A stretch of DNA of 46,553 nucleotides from a bacterium (GTDB lineage Bacteria > Bdellovibrionota_C > UBA2361 > RFPC01), in the NCBI GenBank assembly GCA_022763385.1, contig JALEGQ010000190.1, positions 1-46,553 of the forward strand, given 5' to 3'. The notes under the pieces are model-generated. The model saw nothing but the letters and a program-made list of their open reading frames with translations. It was not told the origin of the DNA and searched no databases. Made by a program: the position numbers and the translations under genes. Below, one piece after another: positions 36,013-44,382 of the stretch. Within the stretch, counting starts at the first letter, position 1. Every line of letters starts with the position of its first letter.

Positions 36013-37201
36013 TAACTGCCTGAGCCTCTTCGGGAAAAATCTGAGGAGCTGACATTGGAGGCGGCTTTTCTGGTAGGGCGGTGAGCTCTCGCATACTGGT
36101 CTTTCCAACGGTAATGTCGAGCATCCGTTTGAAGCGTTTGAAGATGCTCTCTTGGATGTAGGGAATGCCGTACTTTTGGCAGAGGGTTTTTACCTTCGGT
36201 TGGATCTCTCGGTACTTAGTCATGGGGAGGTCGGGAAAGAGGTGGTGTTCGATCTGGTAGTTGAGCCAGATGCTCATGTAATCGGTGAACTCGTCACCGC
36301 AGTGATAATTTGCAGAACCCAGGACCTGGGTGAGATAGAACTCTTCCTTATTATCGTAGTGAAAGTGGAAACGGTAGAGATCGTCCGCAGAGTGATTCGG
36401 GGCGATCACGAGAAAGGAGTGGAAGTTCGTGATGCACTCAGCTAGCAGCTTGTTGACGAGGACACACCAGGCGGCGGTGGTGCCAAACGGAAGAAAGAGG
36501 GCTGGTATCACGGCGAAATGTACCACTCCGTAGGGGAGGTAACACCGCAGCCAGAGTTGTCGAACTGACTTTCGCTGAAACTGGAAGATATTCTTTACGG
36601 TGATAAAGAGAATATTTCCCTTCTTTAACCTCTTCCTCGTCTCTGGGTCGAGCACACTCATCGTGTTCGGTGCATAGTAGGTGTACTTCCAGGTCATCCC
36701 GATCAGGAGGATGATGATATACTTTAAAAAGTACGGCAGCGGCATCCGACGGAGAAACTCGGCGTGTCGTTGGGTGAGATCGGGGTCATCGTCTTCACCG
36801 GTGTGATAGTGGTGGAGGTAGTTGTGTTCGTGGTCCCACGCGTTGGGTTCAATCCAGTCAAACCAGTCGATATACCGCCGCCATCCCCGCGCGAAATGCT
36901 TACTCGTGTATCGCTGTGGAACTCCGGGAACCTTGTCATACCCCCGGTGTGAGATGTGGTGCACTAATAACCACCGGGTGAAGTGACCAAGGCTGATCAG
37001 AAAAGCCGATAGGGGATTGATAAGTAATGGAGCTGTTGCATACCCGAGAGCAGTCGCCACCCTTCCGTACCGCTCGATCTTCCTCAGATGATGAAAATCA
37101 GCCACCGAGAGCGAGCCCTCGATCTCAGTTCGTAGCTCCTCTAACTCACGAGAAAAACCAGCAGTGTCAATCGCACTGAGATCCAGGGAAGGGGAAGGAA
37201 T
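35981..37201 (-). CDS. Membrane fatty-acid desaturase, probable ATT start
   Basis: A di-iron membrane desaturase of 406 residues if started at 37201. His boxes are HHISH (about 81-85), HEHNYLHH (about 124-131) and QIEHH (about 316-320). Gln in place of the first His of box three is common in front-end type enzymes. Four hydrophobic segments separate them. The product introduces a double bond into an acyl chain, adjusting membrane fluidity. The first ATG/GTG/TTG in frame is GTG at 37105, yet the frame stays coding-like for 32 codons upstream (SPSLDLSAIDTAGFSRELEE...), as in related proteins. It reaches an ATT at 37201 with AGAGG 6 bases before it, two codons after an in-frame TAG. The stop overlaps the convergent glycosyltransferase gene. 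Confidence 0.85.
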   Translation of the reverse strand: MPSPSLDLSAIDTAGFSRELEELRTEIEGSLSVADFHHLRKIERYGRVATALGYATAPLLINPLSAFLISLGHFTRWLLVHHISHRGYDKVPGVPQRYTSKHFARGWRRYIDWFDWIEPNAWDHEHNYLHHYHTGEDDDPDLTQRHAEFLRRMPLPYFLKYIIILLIGMTWKYTYYAPNTMSVLDPETRKRLKKGNILFITVKNIFQFQRKSVRQLWLRCYLPYGVVHFAVIPALFLPFGTTAAWCVLVNKLLAECITNFHSFLVIAPNHSADDLYRFHFHYDNKEEFYLTQVLGSANYHCGDEFTDYMSIWLNYQIEHHLFPDLPMTKYREIQPKVKTLCQKYGIPYIQESIFKRFKRMLDITVGKTSMRELTALPEKPPPMSAPQIFPEEAQAVTTRQHSALPQ

Positions 37202-37331
37202 GAGAAACCTCTTCTAAAGTCTTTGCTACCAGCTGCAACAGTTAAGCAGAAGAACTCGTCGGAGGAAACTCCCCGTCTTTCGAATAATCGGTCTGCGGGA
37301 ACTCTCGGTCGAGAAAAGGATCAGGGCATGA

Positions 37332-37395
37332 ATTCCTGATATTTAGTGCGAATCTCAGGATCGTATTCTTGAGCTTTCGTATAAATCTCAGGAAT
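37332..37395. promoter_or_regulatory. Two tandem imperfect dyads upstream of the sigma-factor gene
   Basis: Four half-sites in alternating orientation: ATTCCTGATATTTA at 37332-37345 (+), GAATCTCAGGAT at 37350-37361 (-), ATTCTTGAGCTTTC at 37365-37378 (+), TAAATCTCAGGAAT at 37382-37395 (-). They make two dyads of about 30 bp with a 33-bp period, roughly three helical turns, as expected for dimers bound on one face of the DNA. They lie 65-155 bp upstream of the leader and sigma gene, so they are candidate operators. The binding factor is unknown. Confidence 0.6.
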
Positions 37396-37459
37396 AGGGT
37401 AATATCTTGGGCTTACATCCGATTTTCGCTATTTCTATAGGGGAAGCTGAGGAAAGTTT

Positions 37460-37489
37460 ATGCTCGATAAAAGGCTGCGCATTATATGA
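37460..37489 (+). CDS. Possible 9-residue leader peptide coupled to the sigma-factor gene
   Basis: ATG at 37460 with GAGGA 6 bases upstream encodes MLDKRLRII and stops at a TGA that overlaps the ATG of the sigma gene (ATGA). The sigma gene itself has only a weak binding site, so coupling through this mini-ORF is plausible. The rare ATA as the last sense codon could slow ribosomes. It is too short to judge by composition. Confidence 0.35.
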   Translation: MLDKRLRII

Positions 37490-38931
37490 TAGTGAAGAAT
37501 GATCTGGCGCTTCTTGCTGATGGGGGGTCTCTTGAGGAAGTTGCCATTGAACTCAGTGCTTTTCGACAGGCGGCGCTCGCCAAGAGTGGGGAGCAGCCGC
37601 GGCGGTTGGCTGAGCTTGTTGAGGTCTCTGCTGAGCTGGCGACCGCTTTTGAACGTCGCTCTGAGCTCTTGGCTGAGGGGATCGGCCCTTCTCAGGAGCA
37701 GGTAGAGGCCGTCAGGGAAGTTTTTGGTTGGTTCCGTCCGAGTAATCCTGATGGTCAGTTTTTTCCGTGCTGTGAGATCCGACTGGCAGCACTTCAGTAT
37801 CAGCTGGCGCTGCTTCGCACAGTTGATGTAGTTCCTGTTCTTGAGAAGATCCTCGTCAGAGAGCAAGAAGATCCTTCACCGGAAGTTATTGCAGAGACCC
37901 TGCACCATGAGATAGCACTTCGCGAACAATATGCTCGTCTGGTGACCGAACAATATGCCGATGCCTCTGAGGATTACCAGATTTTTGCTCGTCGATTGAA
38001 TCTTCAGATTAAGCGGAAAGAGATTGATGGAGACCGTAAGTCGATCTTTGAGTGGCAAGACTACCGTAAAATCCACGATGCGGTAGCAGCGCGGAGACCT
38101 GATATCGTTGAGCTGTGGGAGTCGCTCAGTGAACTTGGACATGCCCTTGCGGAACAGAATGCGCGACTCGCTCTCGGCGTTGCGCGCAAAATCAGCCAAA
38201 GTGGCGGCGGAAGATTTTCTCTTGAGGAGCTCACCGGCACTGCCTACGAGGGATTACACAAGGGAGTTGTCAGATATGAGGTCGATACCGGGTATCAACT
38301 GAGTACCTACTGTACCTGGTGGATCCAACAGGCACTTTCACGGGAGGTCGAGTTTGGTGGCAACTCTGTTATTCGATTTCCAAGAGGTGTTTATGATCAG
38401 GCCCTTCGCTATCGCGAACTTCAACAACGACTTGAGAAGGAATATATAACGGTCGCCGAACTTAGGGATCACCTTGACCTTTCAGCAGAGGAGGCGGAGA
38501 AGTTTCTCACGAATATCGCTTTGGTTCGGTCGGCAGCTTCAAGCAACCGACAGATGGAGGTCGCAGCAACCAGGGGAGGAAAGAGAATTGGCGAATTGGT
38601 CTCGAGACTCGCCGGCGCTGCAACAGGCCCTCTTGACTCTCCTGTTATAGGCGCAGAGCAGCACGAAGTTGCCGCCCTGCTTGCGGGTACGGAAAGTCTG
38701 ACCGACCGTGAACGCTACACTCTTACTCACCGACTTGGACTGGAAGGTCAATCGCGCATGACCTTGAAAGAACTCGGCAGTCAGCTCGGTGTAACACGAG
38801 AGCGGATTCGACAGATCGAGAGAGATGGCAAAGAGAAGTTGAAGAGAGTCCTTACGCGAACCCGAAGTGAGCTCCGTCACCTCACTGAGAAGAGAGAGCG
38901 CTCTGTAGACATGCTTGAAGATGAAGCCTAA
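37486..38931 (+). CDS. Sigma70-family RNA polymerase sigma factor
   Basis: A 481-residue factor. Region 2 spans about 225-290 (NARLALGVARKIS, LEELTGTAYEGLHKGVVRYEV, then the -10-binding phrase STYCTWWIQQALSRE). Region 3 covers about 295-345, and region 4 about 404-457, with the helix-turn-helix MTLKELGSQLGVTRERIRQIE. The first 220 residues are an unusual acidic helical extension that does not look like RpoD region 1.1. It could act as an input or anti-sigma-binding domain. So it is probably an alternative group 2/3 factor, not the housekeeping one. Region 2 has YQLSTYCTWW where RpoD has FKFSTYATWW, so promoter choice may be near-canonical. It ends 50 bp inside the convergent 402-residue gene. 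Confidence 0.88.
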   Translation: MIVKNDLALLADGGSLEEVAIELSAFRQAALAKSGEQPRRLAELVEVSAELATAFERRSELLAEGIGPSQEQVEAVREVFGWFRPSNPDGQFFPCCEIRLAALQYQLALLRTVDVVPVLEKILVREQEDPSPEVIAETLHHEIALREQYARLVTEQYADASEDYQIFARRLNLQIKRKEIDGDRKSIFEWQDYRKIHDAVAARRPDIVELWESLSELGHALAEQNARLALGVARKISQSGGGRFSLEELTGTAYEGLHKGVVRYEVDTGYQLSTYCTWWIQQALSREVEFGGNSVIRFPRGVYDQALRYRELQQRLEKEYITVAELRDHLDLSAEEAEKFLTNIALVRSAASSNRQMEVAATRGGKRIGELVSRLAGAATGPLDSPVIGAEQHEVAALLAGTESLTDRERYTLTHRLGLEGQSRMTLKELGSQLGVTRERIRQIERDGKEKLKRVLTRTRSELRHLTEKRERSVDMLEDEA

Positions 38932-40090
38932 GTTCGATATCGAACGGGGTATAGGAGGAGATGCCGTAGCGGAGCACCTCGTCTTGATTCTGCGTTCCGA
39001 GTTCTTCCTGACTAGCCTCGGGATCGATCTCTCCGTTCTCGAGAGCTGAGAGATATCTCGATTTTGCTTGTGCCCACCACCGGCTCTGGAGGTGATCTGG
39101 AAGCTCTCGAGAGACCCCAAGGAGGTAGGAGATCGCGGGCGCTGCGTCTTCTTCTCCTAACGCTGGATCTGATTCGAGTAGTCGTTCACCGATCTCAAAA
39201 ACCCGAGCGCGGTCATATGTTGGAAGTTCTTCGTTTTTGAGTAGCTCGAAAAGAGCGCTCTTGATCGCCTCCTCACACGGCGTACGATCAAGCTCAACTG
39301 GCTCGGCCGGTTTGTCGAGCCGTTCTAGGACTAGGTTCGCACGATGAGTCAGATCGCGAATCGCTTCATTCGCCGCCTCAACCCTTTCCAAGCGTTCGGT
39401 ATGAATAGGTTTTCCCGGTACCGCCGGGAAAGTTTCCTGATGTAGTTCGGTTCCTGCTGGCGCTGCTGCTGCTGGTAGCTCTCTTGCCTTTTCAAGATAC
39501 TCTCGAAAGTTCTCTTGAAACTGGTGTGCCCAAAAACAGGCATCTCTTTCTTTAACCTGATGTACAGTGGCGGCAGATTTCGGCAGAAGCCCTTCAAGGA
39601 ACACCCTCGTAATGACCTCCTGAACCGCCTGCTCATTTTGAGGAGCTATCTCTTTCCCCGCGATAGCTAGCACCCTTTGAAAGCGACCCATTCCGGGAAG
39701 CTCTTCTCCCTCATACCCTTCAATGGCGGTAACAACCTCTCGCAGCTCTTCTACCGTCGCCCACTCCGCCAGGAAGTACCCCTTCCGGAGAAACTCCTTC
39801 AAACTCCTCCCTTCTTCGGGATTGTACAGCAGCGCTGCTGCCTGCACTCCGAGCCGGAGGCGTTCGGTGCGTTGGTTCTCTTCGCCCGGCATTCCACACT
39901 TGACTCCTCTCTTGTCCTCTTCTCCAAAGCGACGGCATCCTTCGGTAGCAATCTGGTCGAGAAACTGCTGCTCACAATCAACAAACCGATCAATAAAATT
40001 CTCCGGGAGATTCGCAGCAGAGAAGACCTCTCCAACGAGCTTCCTCGCCATGTGCTTCAGATTATTTCTCGGTGAAGTTGATGTTCCCAT
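38882..40090 (-). CDS. Protein of unknown function, second gene of a two-gene operon
   Basis: 402 residues, soluble, mostly helical and Glu-rich, with four or five scattered Cys and a Pro/Ala-rich middle (ELPAAAAPAGTELHQETFPA, about 205-225). No motif is recognised. It starts 8 bp after the stop of the 546-residue gene, so the two are translated from one mRNA. An internal ATG 13 codons on is an alternative start. The last 50 bp overlap the end of the sigma-factor gene on the other strand. Helical structure and lack of export signal suggest an intracellular binding protein; function unknown. Confidence 0.72.
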   Translation of the reverse strand: MGTSTSPRNNLKHMARKLVGEVFSAANLPENFIDRFVDCEQQFLDQIATEGCRRFGEEDKRGVKCGMPGEENQRTERLRLGVQAAALLYNPEEGRSLKEFLRKGYFLAEWATVEELREVVTAIEGYEGEELPGMGRFQRVLAIAGKEIAPQNEQAVQEVITRVFLEGLLPKSAATVHQVKERDACFWAHQFQENFREYLEKARELPAAAAPAGTELHQETFPAVPGKPIHTERLERVEAANEAIRDLTHRANLVLERLDKPAEPVELDRTPCEEAIKSALFELLKNEELPTYDRARVFEIGERLLESDPALGEEDAAPAISYLLGVSRELPDHLQSRWWAQAKSRYLSALENGEIDPEASQEELGTQNQDEVLRYGISSYTPFDIELRLHLQACLQSALSSQ

Positions 40091-40098
40091 CGAAGGAC

Positions 40099-41739
40099 CT
40101 ATGCGGCAAAAATGTTGTCGGTTTTCATGCCTTCCTGATACCGGAGATGACGGACACCGACTGCGGTGCTGAAGAAATCGGGCACGCCGATGAGGTTTTT
40201 GTCGTCGCTCGCATAGAGCGCTGCCCGGGTGCCGTAGTCGAGCTTTGCACGTTCTATACGGCTCGGAAGTCCGCTTGCTACGTCCTGCTCGTTATATTGG
40301 GAAGGATCAAGAATCTTCTCGCGAAGGTTGTCGAGCTTTTCAGTAAGTTCGACAACCTGTCTAGCGGAAAAGGCCTCTGGAACGACGAGATGAAGCTTTC
40401 CTCCCCCCTGCCGGAAGAGTGCCTTGATATCAAGTTCTTTCTGGAGGAGATCAACAAACTCTTTTAAAACCCTTCCAAAAGCAGCAAATCCCACCGCTTT
40501 ATTAAAGGGTCCACCGCCGGTAAGTTCGAGCGTAACAACAGAGAAGGGATCGCCCACCTGTATTGAATCGGGGAGGAGCGCTCCAAGGAGTTGGCCAGCG
40601 ACCTTTTCTGCTCGGATAACTCCACTGCCGAGCTCACGATCCGACGAGACCTTTTGTTCCATCTCCCATGCGATCTGCTGCAGCTCCTCAAGGTCTTTTC
40701 CTCCCTGCAATGCTTCCTCGTGAAGGGCTGCCATGTCTTTTTCGAGCTGCACCATCGCCTCTACTTCTGGAACGGTAGCGGTTCGGGGATCTTTCCACGT
40801 GTTGAGATCTTGTGCCGTATCGGCTTCTGCTCCCGATAAGCTCCCCTTCTTTCGTTCGCTCGAACGTTTCTCGGCGAGATCACACGCCATCCGATCTGCA
40901 AGGGGCGAGAGGTCTCCGGTCACTTTGACATGACCAGCCACCAGTGAGAGCACCTTTCGCTCTTCATCAGGAAGGTTCCCAGCGGCGATCTGCTTAATTT
41001 TCTCCGCGTGCTTCTGACGCGCAATTCGGAGGGCGAGCACTCCGCAGGAGATAAAATCTTGTGAGTGAGAAGCATCAGTGGGGACAGAAACTTGTTCCTG
41101 CTTGGCTTTCTCCTTCAGCCACTCGTAATACTTGGGAAGAGTAAAGTCCTCACCGTGTTCTTGAAGATACTCCCGTTGAAGAGCGTTCGCCTCTTCCCGG
41201 AGGAGGGCCAGGGTTTCAGCCCGTTGTACCCGTTCGTCTGTTAATGGGAACAGCTCGTTTCGCCGAGTATTCCAAGCTCTTTCAAAATCCTGGTATCGAG
41301 TGATTGCATCACCCTGGGCGTTATCACATCGGATGATAAACTCATCAAAACCAGGAGCATCAGCACAACTCTCTACTCCTTCATACGCAGGAGCGAGGAG
41401 CGTTGCCGCTTCAGAAAAGATCTGGTCGACTTTGTCTCGAAGGCCACACTCATTTGCTCCGTGAACAAAGGCCGCGTCAGTAAAGGTATGGACAATCGAT
41501 CCACCACACCGTTCGGCAAACTTTCGGAGCTTTTCAGCCGAATAGGTGATCGAGATCGGAAGTCCGATCAGGGGGTGTAACTGCTCTGACGGCGCTTTCG
41601 GAACGGAGATCTCATGGGTCGGAAGTGGTGGAAAACGGAGTTCTTCCTGACGGAAAGGAGTTGCAACGGGCGGGCTCGACGTACCTGTTATCGGTGCCCC
41701 GTCCTCCGCTATGCTATTCTGACTACCCCTTTGCTCCAT
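40099..41739 (-). CDS. Unknown protein with two GGDEF-like remnants
   Basis: 546 residues, soluble. Residues about 80-155 end in APGFDEFIIRCD, resembling the GGDEF turn with GFDEF at 130-134. Residues about 395-475 follow the diguanylate-cyclase pattern more fully (PFNKAVGFAAFGRVLKEFVD, then FRQGGGKLHLVVP, where active enzymes have RxGGDEFxxxLP), but the active-site signature reads GGGKL. Both domains would be catalytically dead. They may bind GTP or cyclic-di-GMP or just each other. Between them lies a charged helical region of about 230 residues. This is my reading of a distant pattern, and a fold search is needed. It is the upstream gene of the pair with the 402-residue protein; no strong ribosome-binding site is visible. 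Confidence 0.65.
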   Translation of the reverse strand: MEQRGSQNSIAEDGAPITGTSSPPVATPFRQEELRFPPLPTHEISVPKAPSEQLHPLIGLPISITYSAEKLRKFAERCGGSIVHTFTDAAFVHGANECGLRDKVDQIFSEAATLLAPAYEGVESCADAPGFDEFIIRCDNAQGDAITRYQDFERAWNTRRNELFPLTDERVQRAETLALLREEANALQREYLQEHGEDFTLPKYYEWLKEKAKQEQVSVPTDASHSQDFISCGVLALRIARQKHAEKIKQIAAGNLPDEERKVLSLVAGHVKVTGDLSPLADRMACDLAEKRSSERKKGSLSGAEADTAQDLNTWKDPRTATVPEVEAMVQLEKDMAALHEEALQGGKDLEELQQIAWEMEQKVSSDRELGSGVIRAEKVAGQLLGALLPDSIQVGDPFSVVTLELTGGGPFNKAVGFAAFGRVLKEFVDLLQKELDIKALFRQGGGKLHLVVPEAFSARQVVELTEKLDNLREKILDPSQYNEQDVASGLPSRIERAKLDYGTRAALYASDDKNLIGVPDFFSTAVGVRHLRYQEGMKTDNIFAA

Positions 41740-41833
41740 ACATCACTTTTGAGAGATACTTATTGCAGCCATGTTATGGAGGATTTTCCAAACAACGGTT
41801 CATGAAAACAGAAGAATTCGTCCCGTACCTCCG

Positions 41834-42784
41834 ATGAACACCGCCCTTTCCTTGCTCCTTATCGCTTTCGTGGTGGTGAATGTTATCCTCTTTCTCCACG
41901 CCCGTCAGATGGTGATCTTTCTTCCGATGAAGCAGATAACGGGAAAGAATGCGAGACTTTCTCTGTTAGAACAGGTACTTGCTGCGGTTTCTGCCGTTTC
42001 CTCCCCGAAACCGGAGCACCTCGTTTCGCCCGAGGCGTTGAAGCTTTCCTTTGAGCGACTTTCCTTTCCCACGGCCTTCGGGCGGACCCTCGAAGGGTGG
42101 TATTTCCCGCTGAAAGAGGGGGAAAAACGGGAGGAGCTCGCCCTCCTCTTTCACGGGTACCGGGCGGCACAGGACCAGATGCTCCCAGTGGTCCCCTTGC
42201 TCCAGGAGCTCGGCATAGAGAGCCTCTCAGTGGATTTTTACGGCTCAGGGGGGTCCTCCGGGAGTTCAACCTCGATCGGCTACTATGAAGCACTGGATGT
42301 CGTTCACGCCGTGCGTGCGGCCCGCAGGCGGTGGCCCGGCCGGCCGATCCTGCTCTATGGGGCGTCGATGGGAGCGGTCGCCATCACCCGGGCGGTGGCG
42401 ATCGGTGAAGTTGCTCCGAGTGCTGTGGTGCTCGAGAGTCCCTTTGATACCTTGCTCAATACCGTCCGACACCGTGTCGCCCTGATGGGCCTCCCGTCGG
42501 TTGGAATTGCGCACCTGCTGTTGCTGTGGGGCGGGGTGATCCTCCGCTTTAATCCCTTTCAACACACCCCAGCGCAGTACATCCGAGCCGTCACCTGTCC
42601 CACCCTTCTTCTCTACGGAGCAGAAGATCCCAAGGTTCAGCACCCCGAGCGCGAGCGGGTAGCAGCAGCGCTTACCGCTGAGAAGAAAGAGGTAATCGTT
42701 CTTCCTGAAGCCGGCCACGAACTGCTCGCCGCGCACTCTCCAGAGCAGGTGCAAGCGGCGATTACCCGGCTCCTCGGTGAATAA
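41834..42784 (+). CDS. Membrane-anchored alpha/beta hydrolase
   Basis: 316 residues from the ATG at 41834. A membrane anchor at the N-terminus (LSLLLIAFVVVNVILFLHA) is followed by an alpha/beta-hydrolase domain. The oxyanion region is LLFHGYRA, the nucleophile elbow is YGASMGA (Ser178), and the acid and base are Asp265 (GAEDP) and His295 (GHELL). The family includes BEM46/FrsA-like serine peptidases and acyl-esterases; the substrate is not predictable. A longer frame to 41771 adds 21 residues rich in Arg and Pro before the anchor and is unlikely. Neither start has a clear ribosome-binding site. Confidence 0.85.
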   Translation: MNTALSLLLIAFVVVNVILFLHARQMVIFLPMKQITGKNARLSLLEQVLAAVSAVSSPKPEHLVSPEALKLSFERLSFPTAFGRTLEGWYFPLKEGEKREELALLFHGYRAAQDQMLPVVPLLQELGIESLSVDFYGSGGSSGSSTSIGYYEALDVVHAVRAARRRWPGRPILLYGASMGAVAITRAVAIGEVAPSAVVLESPFDTLLNTVRHRVALMGLPSVGIAHLLLLWGGVILRFNPFQHTPAQYIRAVTCPTLLLYGAEDPKVQHPERERVAAALTAEKKEVIVLPEAGHELLAAHSPEQVQAAITRLLGE

Positions 42785-42881
42785 TCAAGGGCCTATTAGG
42801 CCACTGAGTACTCGCGACGAGGAGGACGCGGCAGATTCGGACAGATGGGAAAGCGCAGTAGGACTCCTTTTCCGACAGTGC

Positions 42882-43484
42882 CTAAGGACAGTTCGCACAC
42901 TTCACTTCGAGCTGTGCGAGCTGAACGGTGCCAGTCGGAATATCGGCATCCTTCGGCTCAAAGAGAAAGTCGACCACTCCGTACGGTTCGATCTCTTTCG
43001 GGCCCTTCAACGCGATCTCAACCCCCGCTTCCGGGGTGTAGAGCAGGGCAGGGGAGACGGCGGTCACCGACTTTGCGTTCCGGACCGTTACGAGAAAATT
43101 TCCGAGCTCATCGACCGGTGACACCTGAGTGATCTGCAGTTTCGGAGCGTTGCAGGTAAAGCGATACCGAGCCGAGGCACCACGAAATCCATCGTGGCAG
43201 ATCACCGAACCATCATCATCAGCCCCCGCCTGACAATCCGTACCCCCGTGCGCTGAGCAGGAGATCAGTTTCGGCTTGGCGATCTTCACATCACCCCGAT
43301 TAATCTCTGGTAGCTCCGCCTTCTTCGCCTTCGGATCTGCCGCCTTCGTCGCAAAGTGCACCACCCCGTTCTCATCTTTCCAGGTGTAGACTCCTCCTCC
43401 TGGAGCAGCAGAAAGAAGTGCCGGATCAAGAAGAACCGGAGCAAGGAAGAACAAGAAGAGAAGAGAGAGTGGGTACCTTTTCAT
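42882..43484 (-). CDS. Exported DUF4124-domain protein
   Basis: 200 residues with a Sec signal peptide (LSLLFLFFLAPVLLDPALLSAA, cleavage near 27). The DUF4124 phrase GVYTWKDENGVVHFAT follows directly. The C-terminal domain of about 120 residues is beta-rich with six Cys, probably as disulphides, including the terminal CANCP. DUF4124 is a short periplasmic module of unknown function common in Proteobacteria. The gene lies alone between the hydrolase (convergent) and the transporter gene upstream on the same strand. Confidence 0.82.
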   Translation of the reverse strand: MKRYPLSLLFLFFLAPVLLDPALLSAAPGGGVYTWKDENGVVHFATKAADPKAKKAELPEINRGDVKIAKPKLISCSAHGGTDCQAGADDDGSVICHDGFRGASARYRFTCNAPKLQITQVSPVDELGNFLVTVRNAKSVTAVSPALLYTPEAGVEIALKGPKEIEPYGVVDFLFEPKDADIPTGTVQLAQLEVKCANCP

Positions 43485-43553
43485 CTGATAAACTCCGAAG
43501 CGAATAGTGTCGCCAGTGAGAGTATCAGAAGCAAGATTTCAAGGCACGGAGAA

Positions 43554-44204
43554 CTACACCTCCGACACATATCTTCGAGCCCAAGAGACCCCCAGGTAGA
43601 CGAGTGGTGTATCGAGGAAGGCTATCAAGAGATAAAATATGTAGGTGTAGAGCATCATTTCACAGAGCTCAACGTGAGGGATGAGCCCGTAAAACCCGAT
43701 GAAGTTGAAGCTCACGCAGTCGAATAACTTGGAGACGGCCGTCGATCCGTTGTTCCGGAGCCAGAGGAAACGGCCGGATGAAGCGCGACGGATGAGGTCA
43801 AAAAGATACACATCAGCATACTGACCGAGGATGAAGGCGACGATTCCCGCTACCATCAGCCGTGGAGCAAAGCCAAAGATATCATCGTAGGAAGCCTTGA
43901 GATCCCAATTCGAAGCAGCCGGAAGGGCCCCATCAACGGCAATCAAGACGAGCACGATGCACATCGCTATGAGGGTCATCGTCACCATGCTGTTTGCAAA
44001 GCGCCTTCCGTAGATCTCATCAACGATATCCGTGCAGGGATAGGTAACCGATGCGGCGATATACCCGCCGGGAACGACGAGAGGGCCAAGAGCGATCAAC
44101 TTTGCGGCCAGGGGAAGAGCGATCACATAGCTCCCCAGGTAGGCAGCAAGACACAGTAAAAAGGGAGTGAGCTGGCGAAGGGTAAAGGATTGATTTTCGT
44201 TCAT
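43554..44204 (-). CDS. Queuosine precursor transporter (YhhQ/VUT family)
   Basis: A 216-residue inner-membrane protein with about six hydrophobic helices. The family signature region is GGYIAASVTYPCTDIVDEIY, followed by the helix-loop FILGQYADVYLFDLIRR and SKLFDCVSFNFIGFYG. Members import preQ0/preQ1 or queuine for tRNA queuosine synthesis. No que gene or clear preQ1 riboswitch stands nearby. The start has no strong Shine-Dalgarno. Divergent promoters seem to lie in the AT-rich 178 bp between this gene and the TrmB-type gene. Confidence 0.88.
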   Translation of the reverse strand: MNENQSFTLRQLTPFLLCLAAYLGSYVIALPLAAKLIALGPLVVPGGYIAASVTYPCTDIVDEIYGRRFANSMVTMTLIAMCIVLVLIAVDGALPAASNWDLKASYDDIFGFAPRLMVAGIVAFILGQYADVYLFDLIRRASSGRFLWLRNNGSTAVSKLFDCVSFNFIGFYGLIPHVELCEMMLYTYIFYLLIAFLDTPLVYLGVSWARRYVSEV

Positions 44205-44331
44205 GGGTTCTCGCGTTGAGGAGTTGTCCTCTTTCTGCGAACACCCTACAGAAGCGACTTTATTATGCCGTATGATTTGATTCTTTTACGCCTTTTTCTC
44301 AGTAATATTAAGTATATAAGGCTATATAAAG

Positions 44332-44374
44332 TGTCGTAATTTTTTCGACAACAGTGGCGCATATTCGTTATAAT
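44332..44374 (+). promoter_or_regulatory. Promoter and dyad before the TrmB-type gene
   Basis: TCGACA at 44345-44350, 18 bases, then a perfect TATAAT at 44369-44374. The -10 lies only 8 bp before the ATG at 44383, so transcripts would be almost leaderless and the GGAGGG between would lie outside the mRNA. A dyad TGTCG-N9-CGACA (44332-44350) overlaps the -35 and is a candidate autoregulatory operator. On minus, TTGTCG with TATATA about 16 bases on could serve the transporter gene. Confidence 0.55.
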
Positions 44375-44382
44375 GGAGGGTG

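Noticed and set aside
42777-43132. Plus-strand frames after the hydrolase gene
   Set aside because: They are antisense to the DUF4124 gene, which has a signal peptide and recognisable domain.
44205-44260. preQ1 riboswitch upstream of the queuosine-precursor transporter
   Set aside because: The leader lacks the C-rich loop and A-rich tail of preQ1-I in the right order; only a short GAGGA/TCCTC hairpin is present.
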